A DNA stretch of 64,000 nucleotides, taken from NCBI RefSeq assembly GCF_900167005.1, contig NZ_FUXW01000001.1:124001-188000 (forward strand). The letters are read 5' to 3'. Positions 58,366 through 64,000 of this stretch are shown here, one piece after another; the first letter of the stretch is position 1; each line of letters begins with the position of its first letter. The notes beneath the pieces were generated by a model that saw only the letters and a program-made list of their open reading frames with translations, had not been told where the DNA came from and searched no databases. This stretch comes from Butyricicoccus pullicaecorum DSM 23266. Its GTDB lineage: Bacteria > Bacillota > Clostridia > Oscillospirales > Butyricicoccaceae. The translations under genes and the position numbers were made by a program.

Positions 58366-59011
58366 TGTCTGTATCCTCCTGTCTCATGCGTTCGGCCTTG
58401 TCGCGCAGATCGCGTGCGGCCTGTCTGGGGTCTTCCTGTGCGAACAGTGCGGAGACGACTGCCGCGCCCTGCATGCCGCAGCCGGTCAGCTGCAAGATGT
58501 TGTCCGCGCTGATGCCGCCGATGGCGACTACCGGCACATCGACTGCCGAGGTGATCTCGCGCAGGGCTTTTGGGGACAGATGACGGGCATCGTGCTTGGT
58601 GGTCGTGCCAAAGACCGCGCCGACGCCCAGATAATCGGCGCCCAGCGCCTGTGCACGTTTGGCGGACTCGACCGTGTTGGCTGACAGACCCAGGATCAGG
58701 TCACCGGCCAGCTCGCGCACGTTGTCACCCGGTACGTCGCTCTGACCGAGGTGGACACCGTCCGCGCCTGCCGCACGGGCAAGCTCGATGGAGTCGTTCA
58801 TAATGAACGGTACGCCGTATTTCTTGCAGACGGGCGCGATCTCACGCGCTGAGGCTAAGATTTCGTCGGGTGTTTTGTCTTTTTCGCGCAGCTGTACCAT
58901 GGTGGCACCGCCTAAGATGACTTCCTCGACCACTTCGGCCAGCGTGCGGCCGTGCAGCCAGGAACGGTCGGTGACCGCGTACAGCGTCAGCATTTTTGCA
59001 TCAAATTTCAT
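58352..59011 (-). CDS. thiE: Thiamine-phosphate synthase
   Basis: A 219-aa TIM-barrel: LYAVTDRSW near residue 10, MVQLREKDK near 38-46, ADGVHLGQSD near 80-89, DYLGVGAVFGTTTK near 135, and VVAIGGI near 165. It joins HMP-PP and thiazole phosphate. Spacing to thiW is 21 bp. Confidence 0.92.
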   Translation of the reverse strand: MKFDAKMLTLYAVTDRSWLHGRTLAEVVEEVILGGATMVQLREKDKTPDEILASAREIAPVCKKYGVPFIMNDSIELARAAGADGVHLGQSDVPGDNVRELAGDLILGLSANTVESAKRAQALGADYLGVGAVFGTTTKHDARHLSPKALREITSAVDVPVVAIGGISADNILQLTGCGMQGAAVVSALFAQEDPRQAARDLRDKAERMRQEDTDNENN

Positions 59012-59032
59012 GGGAAAACGCTCCTTTTGGAC

Positions 59033-59542
59033 TTATCGCAGGCTGACGCGCAGCGTTTTGAGTACGCTGGTGCGCTCCAGTGCGCAGATGACGAGCACGG
59101 CGACGATGGAACCGGCAACCGTGTTGAGCAGGAAGGAGGGCACGAAGGCGAAGAGCGCCGAGGTCTTGCCCATGAGCAGGACTGCGATGGGGTAGGACAG
59201 CATGGCGCCCAGAATACCGGTGCCGAAAACCTCACCGACGAAAGCGGACGGCAGACGCTGGATGCGCTGGTAGAGCAGACCGGCGAGCAGAGCGCCGACC
59301 ATGGAACCGGGGAAGGCCAGCAGGCTGCCGGTGCCGATCAGGTTGCGGATGAGCGAGGTGACAAAGGCCGAGCCGACTGCGTACCAGGGGCCGAGCAGGA
59401 CGGCGGCGAGGACGTTGACCATGTGCTGCACGGGCGAGCACTTTGCTGCACCGATCGGGATGGAGAACATGCCGCCGACAACAGCGATGGCGGTCAGCAG
59501 ACCGGCGAGTGCCAGTTTGCGGGTAGAATTTGACGATTTCAT
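59033..59542 (-). CDS. thiW: ECF transporter S component ThiW
   Basis: A 169-aa protein with five to six hydrophobic helices. The CSPVQHMVNVLAAVLLGPWY motif near residues 34-53 is characteristic of ThiW, the S component for a thiazole precursor. The energy-coupling genes are not in the window and are probably shared elsewhere. It lies between thiD and thiE. Confidence 0.88.
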   Translation of the reverse strand: MKSSNSTRKLALAGLLTAIAVVGGMFSIPIGAAKCSPVQHMVNVLAAVLLGPWYAVGSAFVTSLIRNLIGTGSLLAFPGSMVGALLAGLLYQRIQRLPSAFVGEVFGTGILGAMLSYPIAVLLMGKTSALFAFVPSFLLNTVAGSIVAVLVICALERTSVLKTLRVSLR

Positions 59543-59545
59543 GGC

Positions 59546-60340
59546 TTAATCCTCCTCAGAAAAGAACGCGTGGAAGTGGTTTAACGGACCGCAGCCCTTG
59601 CCGATGGCGAGCGAGTGGCGGATGCCCTCGGTGACGTAGTCCTTGGCCAGACCGACCGCCTTGACTACATCGTGACCGAGTGCCAGATTGGACGCGATGG
59701 CAGAGGACAGCGTGCAGCCGGTGCCGTGGGTGTTCTTGGTGTCGATGCGCTCGTTTTCAAAGTGGTGGAAGGACTGACCGTCGTAGAGCACGTCGAGCGC
59801 GTTGCCGACTGCATGACCGCCCTTGACCAGTACGTTTTTGCAGCCCATCGCGTGAATGCGGCGTGCAGCCTCCTCCATGTCGGAAACCGAGTGGATTTCC
59901 ATTTTGGCGATGCACTCGGCCTCGGGAATGTTGGGGGTGAGCACGGTGGCCAGGGGCAGGATGTACTCGATGAGTGCACCGACCGCATCCGGGTTCATGA
60001 GCGGCGCCCCGTTTTTGGCGTACATGACCGGGTCAATGACCAAATGCTTGGGCTGATACTGGCGCAGCTTGCGCGCGACTGCCTGCATACAGGGCGGCGT
60101 GGACAGCATACCGACCTTGACAGCATCGGGGAAGATGTCCTCGAACACCGCGTCCATCTGGTCCTCGATGACCTTGGGCGAGATGTCCTCGATGGAAATG
60201 ACACGCGCCGTGTTCTCGGCGACAACCGAGACGATGACGCTCATGGCGAATACGCCGTGCGCCGACATGGTCTTGAGGTCGGCCTGGATGCCAGCGCCGC
60301 CCGAACAATCCGAGCCCGCAATGGTTAATACTTTTTTCAT
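59546..60340 (-). CDS. thiD: HMP/HMP-P kinase
   Basis: A 264-aa ribokinase-fold kinase: LTIAGSDCSGGAGIQADLKT at residues 5-24, DPVMYAKNG near 105, and the KNTHGTGCTLSSAIASNLA anion-hole motif near 205. It phosphorylates HMP twice. The start is 60340 with AAAGGGAGG upstream; the longer frame has no RBS. First gene after the TPP riboswitch. Confidence 0.92.
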   Translation of the reverse strand: MKKVLTIAGSDCSGGAGIQADLKTMSAHGVFAMSVIVSVVAENTARVISIEDISPKVIEDQMDAVFEDIFPDAVKVGMLSTPPCMQAVARKLRQYQPKHLVIDPVMYAKNGAPLMNPDAVGALIEYILPLATVLTPNIPEAECIAKMEIHSVSDMEEAARRIHAMGCKNVLVKGGHAVGNALDVLYDGQSFHHFENERIDTKNTHGTGCTLSSAIASNLALGHDVVKAVGLAKDYVTEGIRHSLAIGKGCGPLNHFHAFFSEED

Positions 60341-60373
60341 GGTATTTCCTCCCTTTATTTGCCGAACGCATAG

Positions 60374-60406
60374 AAAAAAGGGATACCCCACACAGGGCAT
60401 CCCTTT
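60374..60406 (-). terminator. Riboswitch-controlled terminator
   Basis: Minus strand: AAAGGGATGCCC...GGGGTATCCC followed by TTTTTT, 34 bp before thiD. The GGGAT shared with the end of the aptamer suggests competition with an antiterminator. Confidence 0.85.
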
Positions 60407-60460
60407 GGTATTTCGTTTGATTCCGCGCTTTGCGCACGGAACGCGCGCAAAAACCGCTTG

Positions 60461-60545
60461 TGCATCCCTACGTTGGCATTATCCAAATCAGGTAAGGTCG
60501 AAAGCGCATAGCTTTCCTCTCAGCTTTTCTAAAAGCTCCCTTGCA
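60461..60545 (-). promoter_or_regulatory. TPP riboswitch (THI box)
   Basis: Minus strand shows the conserved blocks GGGAGC, CTGAGAGG, ACCTGATTTGGATAATGCC and AACGTAGGGATGC in order. TPP binding should favour the terminator at 60374-60406 and shut off thiD and the six genes after it. Confidence 0.95.
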
Positions 60546-60551
60546 TATTTT

Positions 60552-60581
60552 ATTGTAGCACGGTTTGTCAGAAAAAGTCAA
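60552..60581 (-). promoter_or_regulatory. Promoter of the thi operon
   Basis: TTGACT (60581-60576), 18 bp, TACAAT (60557-60552), about 12 bp before the aptamer. It overlaps the 3' end of the upstream gene. Confidence 0.7.
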
Positions 60582-61360
60582 CGAGAAACTTGCTTTCCAG
60601 CGGTCATACCGTCGAAAATTGCGTCTGCCAGCACGCAGGCCGGGTCATCCTGTTCAATTTTTCCAGCTGCGGCGGCCAAAACAGCGGCTTGTCCGCAGAG
60701 GTCGGACGATGCGAAGTGCACAAAGGCCGCGGTCTCCCGGGCAAGGCGAATGCCCTTGGGCGTGTACAGTTCACGGTTGTCGTCTGAAAGGCCGAACTTG
60801 GATTTTTTGGCCTCGGGTGCACAGCCGCCCTTGTCGCGCAGACTGCGGCGGCCTTCGTGGACGAGCTGAAGCACAATGTTATCCACACGCTGTGCATCAT
60901 TTCGTGCGGCCTGATAGAGTTCGCTTTGCTGCAAGCTGCCGTCCTCTTCCGCCCAACTGCGTACCGCGTCATAGAGCAAGGCGGCAGTGCCCGAGAGCGC
61001 GGGGGATTCCTCGGGAAAATACAGCTCGAGCTGCACGTCTGCACCGAACGAACGCAGCTTTTTCTTGGGGGACGAGCGGGTGAAAACCGCCTTTTGCTGT
61101 ACCCAGTCCACCATCAGCGCACGGATGAGGTCACGCGGCTGACCACCCAGATCGAGCGCACGTAAAAGCGCACCCATCGCGCCCAAATCACCGCCGCACG
61201 GCAAAACGTCACGCGCCGGGATGGAATCGGCCTTGACCATACGGCGCAGCTTGGACTCTGTGACCGGCCCGCGCCGCAGGAAAAGCCAGGCCACCAGGAC
61301 AATGATACCGATGGCCAGCAGATTGGCCAGAATCATGCCCATACCTTGGAGCAGGAACAT
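60578..61360 (-). CDS. DUF2207-like membrane protein (C-terminal part only)
   Basis: A 260-aa protein: one N-terminal transmembrane segment (about residues 7-28), a basic RRGPVTESKLRRMV stretch, then a helical domain with DLIRALMVDWVQQKAVF that resembles the C-terminal cytoplasmic region of DUF2207 proteins, and a hydrophobic Ala-rich helix near 225-240. The large extracellular N-terminal domain of DUF2207 is absent. Function unknown. The deaminase stop lies 3 bp upstream. Confidence 0.45.
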   Translation of the reverse strand: MFLLQGMGMILANLLAIGIIVLVAWLFLRRGPVTESKLRRMVKADSIPARDVLPCGGDLGAMGALLRALDLGGQPRDLIRALMVDWVQQKAVFTRSSPKKKLRSFGADVQLELYFPEESPALSGTAALLYDAVRSWAEEDGSLQQSELYQAARNDAQRVDNIVLQLVHEGRRSLRDKGGCAPEAKKSKFGLSDDNRELYTPKGIRLARETAAFVHFASSDLCGQAAVLAAAAGKIEQDDPACVLADAIFDGMTAGKQVSR

Positions 61361-61363
61361 GGT

Positions 61364-61848
61364 TTAATACCCCATTTCACCGGCGAGCAACTCGTCGTGA
61401 TCGACCCACTGCTGCACGTCAATGATGTCGTATGTATCCATGTCGCGGCGGATGATGACCTGTGCGATACCGGCGTTGATAATCATGCGCTTGCACATGG
61501 TGCACGAGTTGGCGTCCGGGATGAGTTCACCGGTGGATGCCTCGCGTCCGACCAGATAGAGCGTTGCGCCCAGCATCTGTTCACGGGACGCGTGGATGAT
61601 GGCGTTGGCCTCGGCGTGTACCGAGCGGCAGAACTCGTACCGCTCGCCGCGCGGAATGCCCATCTTCTGACGGATGCAGGTGCCCAGATCGATGCAGTTG
61701 GCGCGTCCGCGGGGTGCGCCGACGTAGCCGGTCGAAACGATGACATCGTTTTTGACGATGACCGCACCATAGTTGCGGCGCAGGCAGGTGCCGCGCTCGC
61801 GTGCGACGTCCGCCATGTCCAGATAGTAGTTATGTTTGTCCCGTCGAT

Positions 61849-61852
<4 letters not shown>
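61364..61852 (-). CDS. dCMP/cytidine deaminase family protein
   Basis: A 162-aa zinc deaminase: HAEANAI near residue 77 (zinc His and proton-shuttle Glu) and SCTMCKRMI near 115 (two zinc Cys), with the CxxxxG-GAPRG segment near 50 typical of ComEB/dCMP deaminases. The start is 61852, with AGGAG upstream, overlapping the ABC ATPase stop (ATGA). A longer frame to 62338 is a shadow of the ABC gene. Confidence 0.88.
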
Positions 61853-62523
<671 letters not shown>

Positions 62524-62530
62524 GAAAAAA

Positions 62531-62567
62531 TCCCTCCTCTGCCTGCATTAGCATGACACCGGAGGGA
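62531..62567 (-). terminator. Terminator of the MATE gene
   Basis: Minus strand: TCCCTCC...GGAGGGA with a 23-nt loop, followed by TTTTTTC. It lies 6 bp past the MATE stop and just before the ABC gene. Confidence 0.7.
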
Positions 62568-62572
62568 AGAGT

Positions 62573-63907
62573 TTATGCTTTTTTCTGCTTCCAGATGCCC
62601 GAGCGGACGAACAGAAGCGAGGCCACTGTGCCGATCAGCCAGCCGACCGGCCAGCTCAGCCAGATGCCGATGACACCGAGACCCAACACGATGGAGAAGA
62701 CGTAAGCCAGCACCACGCGCAGGATGAGGTCGGAGAAGGTCGAGACCATGAACGGCCCCATCGCACCCGCACCGCGCAGTACGCCGTCGGCGCTGAGTTT
62801 GAGCGAAATCATGGCGTAGAACGGGGTAACGACCTGTAAAAACAGCGCACCGGCTGCGATGACACCGGTCTCACCGGCACCGACGAACAGGCGCATCACG
62901 AGCGAGCCGCCCAGCGCGAACAGCAGAGAGAAGGGGATCGCGACTGCGACCGAAATTTTCATACCGGCTTTGAGTCCCTGGGTGACACGATCATAGCGTC
63001 CTGCACCGATGTTCTGCGCGGAAAAACTGGAAATTGCGCTGCCCATGGCGGTCAGACCGACGATCACAAAGTTATTGAGCTTCATAGCTGCCGAATAACC
63101 GCCAACAATCTCCCAGTTGTAGCCGTTGACCAGCCACTGAATGAACAGGTTGCCGACCGAGATAAAGCTCTGCTGGAGAATGCTGGGAACGGCCAGATAG
63201 GCGACGCGCAGCAGCATATTGCCCGAAAAACGGCGGAACGGTGCACTTTGCAGACCGCGCAGACGGGACAGCAGGATGACAAAGGCCAGAACGGATGCCA
63301 CACCCTGCGCAAGGAAGGTCGCCCAGGCGATACCGGACACGCCGAGGTCAAAGAAAGCAACCAAGACGTAGTCTAAGATGACGTTGCCGACCGACGAGCC
63401 GATGAGCAGATAGAGCGGCGTTTTGCTGTCGCCGAGTGCGTTAAAGATACCGGTACAGATGTTGTACAGGAAGAGGAAGATCATGCCGTAAAAGTAGATG
63501 CGCAGATATTGGTCTGCGTCGGCAAAGATGTAGTCCTCGGTACCCAGACCGCGCAGCATGTCGGTGCAGAAAAGCAGACCGCCGAGCGTCAGGATCACCG
63601 CGATGCACAGGCTGGCGAGGATGGAGGTCGAGACCGCGGTTTTCATGCGGTCGTACTCACGTGCGCCGAACAGCTGGGATACTGCAACCGAACAGCCCAG
63701 ATTCAGACCGGTCGCGACCGCCATAAACAGCATGGTGACCGGATACGATACGCCGATCGCGGCGAGCGCTGCACCGCCGACGCACTGGCCGGCGATCATG
63801 CTGTCCGCAATTTGATACATTTGTTGAAATGCTACGCTGCACAGCAGAGGCAGCGCAAAACGCCACAGGATTTTACCGGGTTGTCCCTCGGTCAGGTTGG
63901 TTACCAT
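62573..63907 (-). CDS. MATE-family multidrug exporter
   Basis: A 444-aa transporter with about twelve transmembrane segments in two similar halves (GKILWRFALPLLCSVAFQQMY near 10 and MLLRVAYLAVPSILQQSFI near 235 as the paired starts). This is the MATE/NorM DinF group. It exports cationic compounds in exchange for Na+ or H+. The start is 63907, ten bases after AAAGGGGG. Confidence 0.88.
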   Translation of the reverse strand: MVTNLTEGQPGKILWRFALPLLCSVAFQQMYQIADSMIAGQCVGGAALAAIGVSYPVTMLFMAVATGLNLGCSVAVSQLFGAREYDRMKTAVSTSILASLCIAVILTLGGLLFCTDMLRGLGTEDYIFADADQYLRIYFYGMIFLFLYNICTGIFNALGDSKTPLYLLIGSSVGNVILDYVLVAFFDLGVSGIAWATFLAQGVASVLAFVILLSRLRGLQSAPFRRFSGNMLLRVAYLAVPSILQQSFISVGNLFIQWLVNGYNWEIVGGYSAAMKLNNFVIVGLTAMGSAISSFSAQNIGAGRYDRVTQGLKAGMKISVAVAIPFSLLFALGGSLVMRLFVGAGETGVIAAGALFLQVVTPFYAMISLKLSADGVLRGAGAMGPFMVSTFSDLILRVVLAYVFSIVLGLGVIGIWLSWPVGWLIGTVASLLFVRSGIWKQKKA

Positions 63908-63968
63908 CCGTGACGCGCCCCCTTTCATTTGGCCCTATTTTTAGGACGTTTGGTTTCATTCGGTTTTC

Positions 63969-63998
63969 ATTATACGTCTAAAACACCGTTTGCTGCAA
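63969..63998 (-). promoter_or_regulatory. Promoter of the MATE gene
   Basis: TTGCAG (63998-63993), 18 bp, consensus TATAAT (63974-63969), 62 bp before the start codon. Confidence 0.65.
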
Positions 63999-64000
63999 GG

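Overview
The window joins two kinds of DNA. Positions 1 to about 44,700 are the right-hand part of an integrative and conjugative element (ICE). From about 44,700 to the end is ordinary chromosome of a higher-GC Gram-positive anaerobe. The gene set (sodium-pumping decarboxylase, TPP-riboswitch thiamine salvage operon, copper-amine-oxidase-like stalk domains, FeoB-associated Cys-rich peptide, Maff2/PrgI-type ICE) suggests a gut Clostridia, probably Oscillospirales. The genus cannot be fixed from the sequence alone.

Layout, ICE part. Nearly all genes lie on the minus strand, so transcription runs right to left. At the right end are three tRNA-Arg(CCT) sequences (one complete, two broken at the anticodon loop), phased ATTAGCA repeats, and a replication/partition block (RepA, ParA, ParB). 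Next comes the transfer block: DUF3846, DUF5720 and PcfB proteins, VirD4, CHC2 primase, three Maff2 pilin-like proteins, VirB6-like, PrgI, VirB4, NlpC/P60 hydrolase, DUF4315, DUF4366, TopB, YodL/LPD and TTRAP proteins, a 2,653-aa ArdC/methylase/SNF2 polyprotein, MobC and relaxase. Several intergenic gaps hold terminator-like hairpins, three of which share a two-hairpin layout around the heptamer TTACATA.

Left of a small regulatory block (two XRE repressors, a SLOG protein, a membrane protein) lies AT-rich cargo, 1-11.3 kb. It contains an M48 metallopeptidase, a dynamin-like protein that has lost all its GTPase motifs, an intact dynamin-like GTPase, a small membrane protein, a third dynamin-like GTPase, a DUF697-like protein, a Mesh1-like HD hydrolase and several unknown genes. 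Three promoters in this cargo carry almost the same 19-bp inverted repeat, so the cluster probably acts as one regulated system. This is the best candidate here for an undescribed system: membrane remodelling, stress response or defence. No integrase is visible; it is presumably beyond the left edge.

Layout, chromosome part. A four-gene biotin-dependent Na+-pumping oxaloacetate decarboxylase operon ends in an array of ten perfect hairpins. It is followed by a patatin-like lipase and RNase R (minus), then a FeoB-associated peptide coupled to an SDR oxidoreductase (plus). Then come two secreted stalk-domain proteins (one with a CAP domain), a riboswitch-controlled thiamine operon (thiD-thiW-thiE-tenA-thiZ-thiX-thiY), a DUF2207-like membrane protein, an ABC ATPase coupled to a dCMP deaminase, and a MATE exporter.

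Limits: all family calls come from motif reading, without searches. Start codons were chosen from visible ribosome-binding sites and so often differ from the longest reading frame.
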